From Terriglobia bacterium (GTDB lineage Bacteria > Acidobacteriota > Terriglobia > Terriglobales > Acidobacteriaceae): a stretch of DNA of 64,000 nucleotides. This document shows, in pieces, positions 7,951 to 16,740 of this stretch. The stretch lies in the NCBI GenBank assembly GCA_020073465.1, contig JAIQFC010000021.1, forward strand, positions 1-64,000, given 5' to 3'. How positions within the stretch are numbered: the stretch's first letter is position 1; each line of letters begins with the position of its first letter. The notes below the pieces were generated by a model. That model made no database searches and had not been told where the DNA came from. It was given only the letters and a program-made list of their open reading frames with translations. The translations under genes and the position numbers were made by a program.

Positions 7951-7962
7951 ACCCACTGCCTG

Positions 7963-9597
7963 ATGACCAAACTTTTGCGGTTCTTCCGTCCATCGCACCA
8001 GCACACGGCATTCTCCGCGACGCTGCTTCTGATGGGGACGGTGATGCTGTCCCGTGTGATCGGCTATGTGCGCGAGGCTTACATTGCGTATGCCTTCGGC
8101 GCCGGGCCGCAGACGGACGCTTACGTCGCCGCCTTCACGCTACCGGACTGGCTGAATTACATCGTGGCCGGAGGTGCGGCGTCGATCACGTTCATCTCGA
8201 TCTACACGCGATTTCTGGCGGAGAAGCGCGACGCCGACGCGCAGAAAACTTTTTCCATCATCATTACCGTCATGACCGCGGTGATGGTCGTAGGCACGAT
8301 TCTCACCGAGATTTTCACGCCTCAGTTTGTGCGCTGGATGTTCCGCGGGTTCTCGCCGGCGCAGGTGGAACTGTGCGTTCACCTGACGCGCATTCTGCTG
8401 CCGGCTCAGATCTTCTTCTACGTGGGCGGAGTGGTGTCGGCGGTGCTGCTCTCGCACCGGCTGTTTCTTTTTCCGGCGTTCGGGCCGCTGCTCTACAACA
8501 TCTTCATAATTCTGGGAGGCGTGGTTGGCGGACATCGCCTGGGGATCGCATCGCTGGCTTACGGCGCCCTGGCGGGCAGCTTCGTTGGACCTTTTCTGGC
8601 CAGCGTGATCGGAGCGGCGCGGATCGGGACGGGCTACCGGCCGTCGTTTGACATCACCAACCCCGCGTTCCGGGAGTGGGTGCGGCTCTCGGTGCCGCTG
8701 ATGCTGGGAGTGTCGCTGGTAACGGCGGACGACTGGATTCTCCGGCACTACGCGTCGAGCGGCATCGGAGACATCGCGCGGCTCAACTACGCCAAGCGGC
8801 TGTTCGCGGTGCCGATTGCGGTGTTGGGGCAGGCCACCGGGCAGGCCTCGCTGCCGTTTTTTGCCCGTCTGTTCAATGAGAAGCGGCTACAGGAATTCGC
8901 GGCCACGGTGAACGATTCGGTCTACCGGGTGTCGGCGGCTTCGTTTCTGACCACCGGATGGATGATGGCGGCGGCACTGCCGCTGATCGATCTGGTGTAC
9001 CGGCGGGGACGGTTTTTGTTTTCCGACACACAGGCGACGGCTATCTACTTCTTCTGGTTCTCGTTGTCGCTGGCGCTGTGGTCGGCGCAGGGACTGTACG
9101 CCCGGGCGTTCTACGCGGCGGGGGACACTCTTACTCCGATGGTTGCGGTCACGGTCATCACGGCTGCTTCCTTGCCGATCTATTCAATTCTCTTTCACAC
9201 CTTCGGGGTGGTCGGGCTGGCCTTCGCCTCGGACATCGGAATTGGCGCAAACCTGCTGGCGCTGGCGTGGCTGCTGCATTACCGGAAACTGGTTCCGCTG
9301 GGAGAACTACGTTGGGGAGAGTTAGGGAAAGCGGCGCTGACGGCGGTGATTGCGGGTGCGGTGAGCTTTGAGGTGGCGAAGGTGGTGCCGCTGTCTACGG
9401 CGGGGCTCGGCAGCAGGGTGGCGGATCTGCTGCGGTTAGGATTGATTTCGATCACTTGGGCGGGGGCGGTGGCGGCTGGGCTGTGGCTGCTGCGGTCGGA
9501 GTTGCCTGGGGACTTGCGGAGGCGGAGAGTGGCGGCGTACCCGGCGGTGGCGGGCGGACAGATTGAGGAAACGCGGGGCGCGGGGACGCAACCATAG
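7963..9597 (+). CDS. murJ: MurJ-type lipid II flippase
   Basis: A 544-residue polytopic membrane protein of the MOP/MVF superfamily, with GTVMLSRVIGYVREAYIAYAFG at the start, FTLPDWLNYIVAGGAASITFI in TM2, and GQASLPFFARLFNEKR in the middle. MurJ moves the peptidoglycan precursor lipid II to the outer face of the inner membrane. Around 14 hydrophobic segments can be counted. The tail after about residue 520 is polar and probably disordered. The ATG at 7963 has no obvious Shine-Dalgarno site and lies 12 bp after the previous stop, so it may be coupled to that gene. Confidence 0.9.
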   Translation: MTKLLRFFRPSHQHTAFSATLLLMGTVMLSRVIGYVREAYIAYAFGAGPQTDAYVAAFTLPDWLNYIVAGGAASITFISIYTRFLAEKRDADAQKTFSIIITVMTAVMVVGTILTEIFTPQFVRWMFRGFSPAQVELCVHLTRILLPAQIFFYVGGVVSAVLLSHRLFLFPAFGPLLYNIFIILGGVVGGHRLGIASLAYGALAGSFVGPFLASVIGAARIGTGYRPSFDITNPAFREWVRLSVPLMLGVSLVTADDWILRHYASSGIGDIARLNYAKRLFAVPIAVLGQATGQASLPFFARLFNEKRLQEFAATVNDSVYRVSAASFLTTGWMMAAALPLIDLVYRRGRFLFSDTQATAIYFFWFSLSLALWSAQGLYARAFYAAGDTLTPMVAVTVITAASLPIYSILFHTFGVVGLAFASDIGIGANLLALAWLLHYRKLVPLGELRWGELGKAALTAVIAGAVSFEVAKVVPLSTAGLGSRVADLLRLGLISITWAGAVAAGLWLLRSELPGDLRRRRVAAYPAVAGGQIEETRGAGTQP

Positions 9598-9800
9598 GGG
9601 AGGGGTAGGATAAGCGATACCTTGAGCTGGTATTGCTTCCGAGTAGCCCGTTATTCGCTCTCTGATCGCTTACTGAGGGTCACTAGGCAGAGGGAACGCC
9701 TTGGCTACGACACCCCTGTGCAGCCCGGTGGTGACGGCTCATTTGATCGAGGAAGAGTGCGATTATACTGGTGCGGCTTGGCTCCCAAAGGAGAGAGAAC

Positions 9801-10289
9801 ATGCTGCGTAACACTTCGCTGATTGTGTGCCTGACGCTCGCCGTACTGGCTGTCGGGTGCTCGAATGCTCCCGCTCCGCCTCCCGACACGCGCGTTGCAG
9901 ATGTGCAAGCGGTTAAGAACCTCGAAGCGGCCGCGGCTAAAGACGCTAATGCCAAAGATGCCGAGAAGTGGGCCGGCTTCTTTGCGGAGGATGCCTCAGG
10001 GCTATTCCCCGGGGCTGGCATACTGAATGGGAGGGCAGCCATCAAAGCGGCGATCGCGCCGCTTTTTGCTGATCCCAATTTCTCGCTGAGTCTCCAGTCC
10101 ACACGGGCGATGGCCTCCAAGGGCGGTGACATGGTCTATCTGCAGGGCACCTACACCATGACCATGACCGACCCGAAGACCAAGAAGCCCATGACGGACA
10201 AGGGAAAGTACCTGACGATCTTCACCAAACAGCCCGACAGAAGCTGGAAGGCCATTGCCGACACATACAATTCTGATTCACCTATGTAG
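9801..10289 (+). CDS. Lipoprotein with SnoaL/DUF4440-like domain
   Basis: A 162-residue lipoprotein: signal peptide, lipobox LAVGC with Cys at about residue 20, then a Pro-rich linker and an NTF2-like domain (KNLEAAAAKDANAKDAEKWAGFFAEDA, later VYLQGTYTMTMTD and SWKAIADTYNSD). Proteins of this class are small binding or enzyme scaffolds without an assigned reaction. GGAGAGAGAAC precedes the ATG at 9801. It stands alone downstream of murJ. Confidence 0.8.
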   Translation: MLRNTSLIVCLTLAVLAVGCSNAPAPPPDTRVADVQAVKNLEAAAAKDANAKDAEKWAGFFAEDASGLFPGAGILNGRAAIKAAIAPLFADPNFSLSLQSTRAMASKGGDMVYLQGTYTMTMTDPKTKKPMTDKGKYLTIFTKQPDRSWKAIADTYNSDSPM

Positions 10290-10637
10290 GCATTTCTCTT
10301 CCCTTCAGCGAAGGCGAGTTGGAGTTGGGGCTGGCGGGATTGTGTCCGGATCGTCGCCTACTCGGAAACTATGTTCACAAGCTGGCGTACTCTGCACCAC
10401 TTTGAAGGCAGGCATCGAGCCGAACGGATTAAGCTAGTGCAAATCGGCGTTGGCTGGCCCGTCGCTGCTTTGTTTGATTCCTTCATTTCTTTAGAAGATT
10501 AGGGGGATCCTGTCCGGGGAAGGTGTCAGAGGTTGGCGCAAAAAGAACAAAGCGGCGGACATTCACGGTTTCCCGCGAACTCCGCCGCTAAATCTTTGCA
10601 GCCTCACTAACTCCTGGCGCAATGCCGGAGATCGATC
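10290..10637. other. Intergenic region, terminator only
   Basis: Apart from the hairpin at 10551-10589 that ends the bactofilin message, I see no gene, repeat or RNA here. Open frames are short and without features. Confidence 0.6.
10541..10589 (-). terminator. Rho-independent terminator of the bactofilin gene
   Basis: Nine-base arms AGCGGCGGA (10551-10559) and TCCGCCGCT (10581-10589) form a hairpin. On the minus strand it is followed by TTTGTTCTTTTT, lying about 48 bp after the bactofilin stop codon. Confidence 0.75.
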
Positions 10638-11168
10638 CTACGCTCTGGCGCCGACTGCTGCTGGCTCGGGCGTCGCAACACTTTTCTCTTCGCCGTTGGC
10701 CTTCTGGGTGGGCTGGCCGCCTTTGCGGATGTCGATGCCACCCTTGAAGTAGGCGCCATCTTCGATCGAGATGCGGGCGGCGACTACGTCGCCGGTGAGG
10801 GAGCCGTCGCTGCGGATGTCGACCCGGTCGCTGGCGGTGAGGTTGCCGCGCACTTTGCCGAGCACAACGATCTCGCGGGCATTGATGTTGGCGGAGACTA
10901 CGCCGTTGCGGCCTACGGTGACGCGGTTGCCGGACAGGTTGATGGAGCCTTCCACGCGGCCGTCGATGTAGAGCGACTCGGAACCAGTCACCTCGCCCTT
11001 GATCACCAGCGACTTGCCGATCGTGGCCTGGTCCGCAGTGGTGGTGGTCGCCGGGCGCGCGGCGGGAGTGGTATCACTCACGCTCGGGGCACTCGGTGTA
11101 GACATGGTCGGACGCTCGGGCTCGTTCGGCCGGGCAGGGGTCTGAGGCTGATTGGTCGGCTTCCACAT
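10638..11168 (-). CDS. Bactofilin (polymer-forming cytoskeletal protein)
   Basis: The 176-residue protein has a disordered N-terminus rich in P, T and A, then the bactofilin beta-helix core starting around residue 50: LVIKGEVTGSESLYIDGRVEGSI, VTVGRNGVVSANINAREIVVLGKVRGN and VDIRSDGSLTGDVVAARISIEDGAYFKGGI. Regular hydrophobic/Gly spacing is as expected for the triangular helix. Bactofilins self-assemble into filaments that position cell-wall or motility machinery. AGGAAAGGA lies upstream of the ATG, and a terminator follows the stop. Confidence 0.9.
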   Translation of the reverse strand: MWKPTNQPQTPARPNEPERPTMSTPSAPSVSDTTPAARPATTTTADQATIGKSLVIKGEVTGSESLYIDGRVEGSINLSGNRVTVGRNGVVSANINAREIVVLGKVRGNLTASDRVDIRSDGSLTGDVVAARISIEDGAYFKGGIDIRKGGQPTQKANGEEKSVATPEPAAVGARA

Positions 11169-11463
11169 GGGGTCAACAGTATCCTTTCCTAGTTGGGATT
11201 AGGGGTCACAGCCGCACTTGTGTGACCAAATCGCATTGTACTCCGCGGTTCCAAGAGCAGTGCTGTGGAAAATGCTTATTTTCAACGAAGTGGGCTGACC
11301 AGGGATGTACTTCTGAGTTTTTTCGAATCGAATCGGCGGGTTCGCCGTCTTGTTCTATGTACAGTCGTGTGAAGATTCCCGGAAAAATATTCCCGGGCGT
11401 GCGGGGTTTCACAGCCGTGCGGAGTATGCTCAGTGGATTCATAACCCAGAATGGAGCGAAACC

Positions 11464-12021
11464 ATGCTTGAAGAAGTGACTGCCTCTCCAGCCCTGGCAA
11501 TCGGCCGGCCCCAGCCCGGCGAGTACGCGCCATATTATGACCGCTACATTTCTTTGATTCAGGGGGACGACATTCTTGGCACGCTGGACGAACAGCGGCG
11601 CAAGACGGTGCTACTGCTTTCCGGGCGAGGGGAGGCTGAGGGCGACTTCCGCTATGCGCCGGAAAAGTGGTCGGCGAAGGAAGTGCTTGGGCATGTGAAC
11701 GACACGGAGCGCATCTTTGCGTATCGGGCGCTGCGGATTGCCCGGGCGGATGCCACGCCGATGGAAGGGTTCGAGCAAGATGATTACGTGCGGAATGGGC
11801 CGTTTGCGCAGCGTCGGCTGGCAGATCTGATTGAGGATTACATCGCGGTGCGGCGGGCAACGCTGTCGCTGCTGCGGAATCTGGATGAAGCGGCTTGGAT
11901 GCGGCGCGGGGTTGCAAATAAGAATGAAATCACGGTGCGGGCGTTGGCTTACACCATTGCGGGGCATGAGCTGCATCACCGGAGGATTCTGGAAGAGAAG
12001 TACTTTGGGGGACGAGGATAG
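11464..12021 (+). CDS. DinB-like four-helix protein
   Basis: This 185-residue protein belongs to the DinB/YfiT metal-binding superfamily. The conserved His positions are seen in WSAKEVLGHVNDTERIFAYRAL (first) and IAGHELHHRRILEEKY (second pair, at the C-terminus). Relatives include thiol-dependent transferases and many uncharacterised enzymes. The ATG at 11464 has GGAG 7 nt upstream. A second DinB-like gene follows after 140 bp, but the two share only the fold. Confidence 0.8.
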   Translation: MLEEVTASPALAIGRPQPGEYAPYYDRYISLIQGDDILGTLDEQRRKTVLLLSGRGEAEGDFRYAPEKWSAKEVLGHVNDTERIFAYRALRIARADATPMEGFEQDDYVRNGPFAQRRLADLIEDYIAVRRATLSLLRNLDEAAWMRRGVANKNEITVRALAYTIAGHELHHRRILEEKYFGGRG

Positions 12022-12041
12022 GGCTCAGGTCATGGGTGTTA

Positions 12042-12133
12042 GGTCGTAGGTCTTTAGGCTTTGGCTTACCGGTGTTAGAAAGCTCGATCCAAGCGGCTCA
12101 CACCCAGTAAAACCCTCGTCGAGACCTACGACC
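12042..12133. repeat. 12-bp inverted repeat between the DinB-like genes
   Basis: GGTCGTAGGTCT (12042-12053) recurs as its exact complement at 12122-12133, with a 68-base interior. The outer flanks GGTGTTA and TGACACC partly extend it. It has the look of the short phrase-like repeats found before several other genes here; no T-run follows. Confidence 0.55.
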
Positions 12134-12161
12134 CAAGAACTGACACCTAAGGCCTTGAACT

Positions 12162-12665
12162 ATGTCGTCACGCGCTCTCACTGAACTGCTGCACGGGAAA
12201 GGCGCCCACGCCGATCCCCTTGCTTGCGTTGAGGATCTTTCCGCGGATCTGGCAGCGCGGCAGGTGGCGGGATTTCCCCACTCTATAGGACAACTTGTCT
12301 TCCACATGAATTACTGGATGGAGTACGAACTGCGGCGCATTCGCGGGGAGAAGCCCCCGTATCCAGAGCACAACTCGGAGAGCTTTCCGCCAGCCACGTC
12401 GCCCGTTGATGCGCAGGATTGGGATCAGCTGAGGAAGCAGCTTGTAATTCTGCTGGGGGAGTTTTCGGAGCTTGCGAAATCTTCACGGGAGGAACTCGAC
12501 CGTCAGATCGAGACCGTGCACGAAGGCGACAAGAAAGTCGCTGGCACGCTTGAGGCGGTGCTGTGGCAGATGGTGGCGCACAACAGCTATCACGTGGGGC
12601 AGATCGCCTTGATCCGGCGCGCGATTGGGGCGTGGCCGCCGCGAGCGGGTGGGGATACGTGGTAG
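12162..12665 (+). CDS. DinB-like protein
   Basis: A 167-residue DinB-superfamily protein. His residues expected to bind a metal appear in SIGQLVFHMNYWMEYELRRI (about residue 48) and MVAHNSYHVGQIALIRRAIGAWPP (near the C-terminus), a pattern common in Acidobacteriota and Firmicutes members. The GAWPP end is typical. The start at 12162 has only a weak purine stretch upstream. It is not clearly co-transcribed with the preceding paralogue because an inverted repeat separates them. Confidence 0.8.
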   Translation: MSSRALTELLHGKGAHADPLACVEDLSADLAARQVAGFPHSIGQLVFHMNYWMEYELRRIRGEKPPYPEHNSESFPPATSPVDAQDWDQLRKQLVILLGEFSELAKSSREELDRQIETVHEGDKKVAGTLEAVLWQMVAHNSYHVGQIALIRRAIGAWPPRAGGDTW

Positions 12666-12759
12666 GGGAACCGTCGTTGGTCATTGGGCGCAGCAGCCCG
12701 ACGTTCTGTAGTTAGGATTGACTCGTGAATGGGATTAAGGAGCTCATCGCGGGGATCGG

Positions 12760-12864
12760 GTGGCGACTCTCGCCCTCGTTCTTGCGATCCTCTGGCTTGC
12801 ACCATCCGCCGTTACGGGTTTCCTGCCGAAGCTGTGGCGCACCTGGAAAGGGAAACGACCCTAA
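12760..12864 (+). CDS. Possible 34-residue membrane peptide
   Basis: From a GTG with GGGGA 5 nt upstream, the frame encodes MATLALVLAILWLAPSAV followed by a short basic tail (KLWRTWKGKRP). One hydrophobic helix plus positive tail is a typical small-membrane-protein layout. There is no homology argument, so this could be chance. Confidence 0.25.
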   Translation: MATLALVLAILWLAPSAVTGFLPKLWRTWKGKRP

Positions 12865-12904
12865 GGAGCCCCTGCCTACGTCACGTTCCTGTCTGTCGTC
12901 ATAG

Positions 12905-13000
12905 CTCTGTCATCCTGAGGTCCGCGTTCTTGCGGGCCGAAGGACCTGCGCATCATGAGTGGAAACACATAGGTCCTTCGCTTCGCTCAGGATGACAGAG
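12905..13000. repeat. TCATCCTGAG inverted doublet (REPIN-like)
   Basis: CTCTGTCATCCTGAG at 12905-12919 is matched by its perfect complement at 12986-13000. The inner flanks also pair partly (GGTCC...GGACC). Related doublets with TCATCCCGA cores are at 32746-32847 and 41171-41274. Confidence 0.8.
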
Positions 13001-13072
13001 CAGGTGGGAATGCACGGCTTGGTTCGGAATGACAACGTGCCAGTGGGGTATGCTGAGAGCTGACGGCTTCCC

Positions 13073-15634
13073 ATGCTTTCCGATTCCAACATCCTGAAAC
13101 ACATCGCGCGGCAGCCCAAGCGGGCGGCTGGATTCAAGCAGTTGGTGCACGAGCTTGGGGCACATGGCGAGGCGCGCGGTGAGCTTGACGCGCATCTTCA
13201 AAAGCTTGTCGCCGCCGGGGAGCTGGTTCAGCTCAATTCCGACCAGTACGCTTTGCCACAAGCTGCGGCTGACAAGAACCTGGTTGCCGGACGGCTGACC
13301 ATGCATCGCGATGGGTTTGGGTTTGTGATCCCCGATGCAAACTCCCTGCCTCCGTCACTGAAGTCGCGGCTTGTGGGCGACATCTTCATTCCGCCGCATC
13401 TGATCGGGAACGCCATGCATGGGGACCGGGTGCTGGTCGACATCGGCACTGTACGTCCCGATGGACGCGCCGAGGGACGGGTCGTGCGGCCGGTGGCGCG
13501 GGCGCATACGACTGTGGTCGGAATCTTCCACTACGGGGATCGCCGCAATTACGTCACGGCGTTCGACAGCAAGATCACGCAGGAGATCGTGATTCCGCCG
13601 GGGATGGAGTATCCGGAAACCCGGGCCGCAGATGACGCAGGGGACGCTGAAAAAAGAAGACACAACGGCAAGAAATCTGTCGACCGCGTGCTGGGTGACG
13701 AGGCTGCGCGGAGCGCGGAATGGGACGATCTCGAAGGCGTGGTGGTCGATGTTGAGATTACGGACTGGCCTACAGCTACGCAGAACCCTCGGGGCCGGGT
13801 GATTGAAATTCTTGGACGCGAAGACGACTTCGGGGTTGACGTCGAAATTACCATTCGAAAGTTTCACCTGCCACATCATTTTCCTGCGGAAGTGCTGGAA
13901 GAAGCGCAAGCAGCGCCGGCGGTGATCTCGACGCGCGAGATTCATCACCGGCGCGACTTTCGTTCCGTGCCCATCGTCACAATCGATGGAGAGACAGCGC
14001 GCGACTTCGACGATGCGGTTACGGTCCGCATGTTGCCGAATGGCAACTTTGAACTGCAGGTGCACATTGCCGATGTGGCGAATTACGTGACGCCGGGCTC
14101 AGCACTCGATCAGGAGGCACGGCTGCGGGGCACCAGTGTTTACTTTCCGGACCGGGCGGTGCCCATGCTGCCGCTGGAGCTTTCGACGGATATCTGCAGC
14201 CTGCGGCCACAGGTGGACCGGCTGGTGCTGTCGTGTGTGATGGAAATCGATCATCGCGGGGAGATTGCCGGCTACGAACTGTGCGAGGGCGTGATCCGCT
14301 CGGCGGAGCGCATGACTTACACGGCGGTGAATGCTGTGCTTGAAGGCGATGTCGCGCTGCGGGGGCGATACGCATCGCTGGCATCCACGTTTGAGTTGAT
14401 GCGCGATCTGGCGATGATCCTGAACCGCAAGCGCGAGCGGCGGGGATCGATAGATTTTGATTTGCCAGAGCCAGTGATCGAGTTTGACGAGTTCGGGCTG
14501 ATGAAGAGCATTGCGCGGTCGGAGCGGAACATCGCTCACCGGCTGATCGAGGAGTTCATGCTCTCGGCCAACGAGTGCGTGGCGCAGTACCTGGAGTCGA
14601 AGCGCATTGCGTCGCTGTATCGAATTCACGAGAAGCCGGAAGCGAAACGGGTCTACGACTTCGAGGTTATTGCAGCGACTTTCGGATATTCACTCGGCGT
14701 AGGCCTCCTGCCCATTCATCGCGTGCAAATGAAGGCTGACCGGCGGGCTGCGCATGGCACAGGCAGGCGGGTGCGCGAGGTTGAGGTCCCAAAGGAAGTG
14801 CACATCACGCCGCGCATGTATCAGAAGTTGGCGGAGAAGATTGCGGGCAAGGCGGAGGAGCGCATCCTGAGCTACTTGATGTTGCGTTCGCTGAAGCAGG
14901 CGCGGTACTCGGAAGAGAATGTGGGCCACTTCGCGCTGGCGGCGCCAACCTATACGCACTTTACGTCGCCGATCCGGCGGTATCCGGATCTGATCGTGCA
15001 TCGGATTCTGAAGCAGGTGTTGCGGGAATCGGCGGAGCGGCGCGAGGGAGAGGTTCCGGTGGGAGTGGCTCCAGTAAGCGGAGAGGGTTCCGGCGCGGAG
15101 AAATCGTGGACTCTCAGTCCGCCATCGGGCCGGCGGGACGCCGGCGCTACTCCATGGTCGAAGCGGCGCGATCATGCGGCGCATCGCGAGGCACTGGCAC
15201 CGCTTGCCGGACCGATAGCGCTCGATGAGCTGCACGACATCGCGGAAGAGTCGAGCGTGTCGGAGCGGCGCGCGGACGATGCCGAGCGCGAACTGATGGA
15301 ATGGAAGAAAGTGAAGTTCATGCAGGATCGGGTGGGCGAAGATTTTGACGGGCTCATCACCAGTGTCACCAAGTATGGCCTGTTCGTCGAGTTGACGGAC
15401 TTGTTTGTCGAAGGCCTCGTGCCCCTGAACTCGCTCACGGACGATGATTACCTCTTCCATGAGAACACCCGTGAGTTAATTGCCAAACACTCGCGCAAGA
15501 CTTTCCACATGGGCGACCGGGTGCGCGTTCTGGTGGACCGGATTGATCCGGCGGAGAAGAAGATTCAGTTTGCCTTGTTTGAGGAAGTGAAGACGCACGT
15601 TTCGCACGGCAAGAAGAAGCACTGGCGGAGGTGA
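13073..15634 (+). CDS. rnr: Ribonuclease R
   Basis: An 853-residue 3'-5' exoribonuclease of the RNase II/R family. Order: N-terminal winged helix (about 1-65), cold-shock/OB region (GRLTMHRDGFGFVIPD), the RNB catalytic domain with VTIDGETARDFDDAVTV (metal-binding Asp cluster) and FTSPIRRYPDLIVHRIL, then an S1 domain (GEDFDGLITSVTKYGLFVEL). It degrades structured RNA. Between the RNB helices, residues about 655-710 form an odd low-complexity insert that carries a GCCGGCG palindrome at the DNA level. Slightly long for the family for that reason. Confidence 0.95.
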   Translation: MLSDSNILKHIARQPKRAAGFKQLVHELGAHGEARGELDAHLQKLVAAGELVQLNSDQYALPQAAADKNLVAGRLTMHRDGFGFVIPDANSLPPSLKSRLVGDIFIPPHLIGNAMHGDRVLVDIGTVRPDGRAEGRVVRPVARAHTTVVGIFHYGDRRNYVTAFDSKITQEIVIPPGMEYPETRAADDAGDAEKRRHNGKKSVDRVLGDEAARSAEWDDLEGVVVDVEITDWPTATQNPRGRVIEILGREDDFGVDVEITIRKFHLPHHFPAEVLEEAQAAPAVISTREIHHRRDFRSVPIVTIDGETARDFDDAVTVRMLPNGNFELQVHIADVANYVTPGSALDQEARLRGTSVYFPDRAVPMLPLELSTDICSLRPQVDRLVLSCVMEIDHRGEIAGYELCEGVIRSAERMTYTAVNAVLEGDVALRGRYASLASTFELMRDLAMILNRKRERRGSIDFDLPEPVIEFDEFGLMKSIARSERNIAHRLIEEFMLSANECVAQYLESKRIASLYRIHEKPEAKRVYDFEVIAATFGYSLGVGLLPIHRVQMKADRRAAHGTGRRVREVEVPKEVHITPRMYQKLAEKIAGKAEERILSYLMLRSLKQARYSEENVGHFALAAPTYTHFTSPIRRYPDLIVHRILKQVLRESAERREGEVPVGVAPVSGEGSGAEKSWTLSPPSGRRDAGATPWSKRRDHAAHREALAPLAGPIALDELHDIAEESSVSERRADDAERELMEWKKVKFMQDRVGEDFDGLITSVTKYGLFVELTDLFVEGLVPLNSLTDDDYLFHENTRELIAKHSRKTFHMGDRVRVLVDRIDPAEKKIQFALFEEVKTHVSHGKKKHWRR
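15129..15145. repeat. Palindrome inside rnr, in frame
   Basis: GCCGGCG-GGA-CGCCGGC lies within the coding sequence and encodes part of SPPSGRRDAGATPW. The surrounding 50-60 residues are absent from ordinary RNase R between the RNB signature and the LDELHDIAEESS helix. It resembles the palindromic elements found between genes elsewhere in the window. Confidence 0.6.
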
Positions 15635-15936
15635 GTGTGCCCGGATGCACCGTGGGGGGCGTGGAGCACGTTGCCTTCTGAGTACGGCGGTGACGCGCGC
15701 AAGATCCCTTCGCCTTCGCTCAGGGCAGGTTCTTCGCCTCCGCCTGAAAAGCGGCTGCGCTCAGGATGACGCCGGCATGTGGGCACCTAGGAGGGAAGGT
15801 TTTCTGAAAGATGGGCTGCGCCGCCGTACAATGGCAATCGCTTTTGGCGGCAACGGGAACTGGACTCGCGACATCTTAGGAATTCTTCGGGTCTCGTCGC
15901 GCATGCTTCGCGGCGAGGAGGAAACGTAAGGAACAC
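15635..15936. other. Intergenic region with one repeat element
   Basis: The only recognisable content is the GATCC-CTTCGC...CTCAGGATGAC element at 15680-15775. No gene is visible. Confidence 0.6.
15680..15775. repeat. GCCTGAAAAGCGGC element, copy 1
   Basis: It reads GAGTACGGCGGTGACGCGCG, AAGATCC, then TCCGCCTGAAAAGCGGCTGC and GCTCAGGATGACGCC. Shorter but clearly homologous copies are at 17890-17972 and 35838-35913. This copy also contains an internal CTTCGCTCAGGGCAGGT word related to the 41622/44769 element. Confidence 0.75.
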
Positions 15937-16719
15937 TTGCAGAACATTACCTACAGCCTCGTGATTCCCGCCTACAACGAGGGTGCCCGCCTGGGGGCGA
16001 CTCTCGAGCGCGTGCTCAGCTATATCTCGCAGCAGGGAGGCGACACGGAAGTGATCGTCGTCAACGACGGCTCGCGGGACAATACAGCTGCCATCGTCCG
16101 CAGTTTTGCTGAAAAGAATCCCGCCCTGCGGCTGATCGAGAATCCTGGCAATCGCGGAAAAGGCTACAGCGTGCGCAACGGGATGTTGAATGCGCGGGGG
16201 AAAGTGGTGATCTTCAGCGACGCGGACCTGTCCTCGCCCATCGAGGAAGTCCCCAAGCTGCTTGACGCGCTGACGAAGGGTTTCGACATCGCGATCGGCT
16301 CGCGCTGGCTGCGCGCGGAAATGCAGACGCAGCGCCAACCTCTACACCGGCAGCTCTTCGGACGCATCTTCAACCTGTTGCTGCGAATCACGCTTGGGCT
16401 GCAGTACAAAGATACGCAATGCGGCTTCAAGGCCTTCACGCAGCAAGCGGCGCAAGGCATTTTTCCGCTGCAGAAGATCGAGCGCTGGGGGTTTGATCCG
16501 GAAATTCTCTTTCTTGCCCGCAAGTTTGGCTTCAAGGTACGGGAGGTTCCCGTCGCGTGGGGGCACAGTGGCGACACGCGCATCCACCCGCTACTGGACG
16601 GCTCACGCATGTTCATGGAGATGCTGCGGATCCGGTGGTATGACCTGACGGGAAAGTACGACGCAACTCCCACAGGGCGTCCGGCCACGACGTTGCCCGG
16701 AGGCCCGGGCGCAGCCTAA
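15937..16719 (+). CDS. Family 2 glycosyltransferase, dolichyl-phosphate sugar synthase-like
   Basis: A 260-residue GT-A fold enzyme: LVIPAYNEGARLG, VIVVNDGSRDNT (nucleotide binding), VIFSDADLSSP (DxD-like metal site) and TQCGFKAFT followed by FDPEILFLARKFGFKV. This pattern fits the DPM1/ALG5-like group that puts a sugar on a polyprenyl phosphate. The start is TTG at 15937 with AAGGA upstream; the sequence before it contains repeats only. The tail after about residue 240 is disordered. It converges with leuB, 21 bp away. Confidence 0.85.
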   Translation: MQNITYSLVIPAYNEGARLGATLERVLSYISQQGGDTEVIVVNDGSRDNTAAIVRSFAEKNPALRLIENPGNRGKGYSVRNGMLNARGKVVIFSDADLSSPIEEVPKLLDALTKGFDIAIGSRWLRAEMQTQRQPLHRQLFGRIFNLLLRITLGLQYKDTQCGFKAFTQQAAQGIFPLQKIERWGFDPEILFLARKFGFKVREVPVAWGHSGDTRIHPLLDGSRMFMEMLRIRWYDLTGKYDATPTGRPATTLPGGPGAA

Positions 16720-16740
16720 CCCAACGAGCGAACAAGCACC

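Larger units (their letters stand above)
12666..13072. other. Intergenic region with small frame and repeat doublet
   Basis: It holds one possible 34-residue membrane peptide (12760-12864) and a TCATCCTGAG inverted doublet (12905-13000). No other gene is visible before the RNase R start. Confidence 0.6.
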
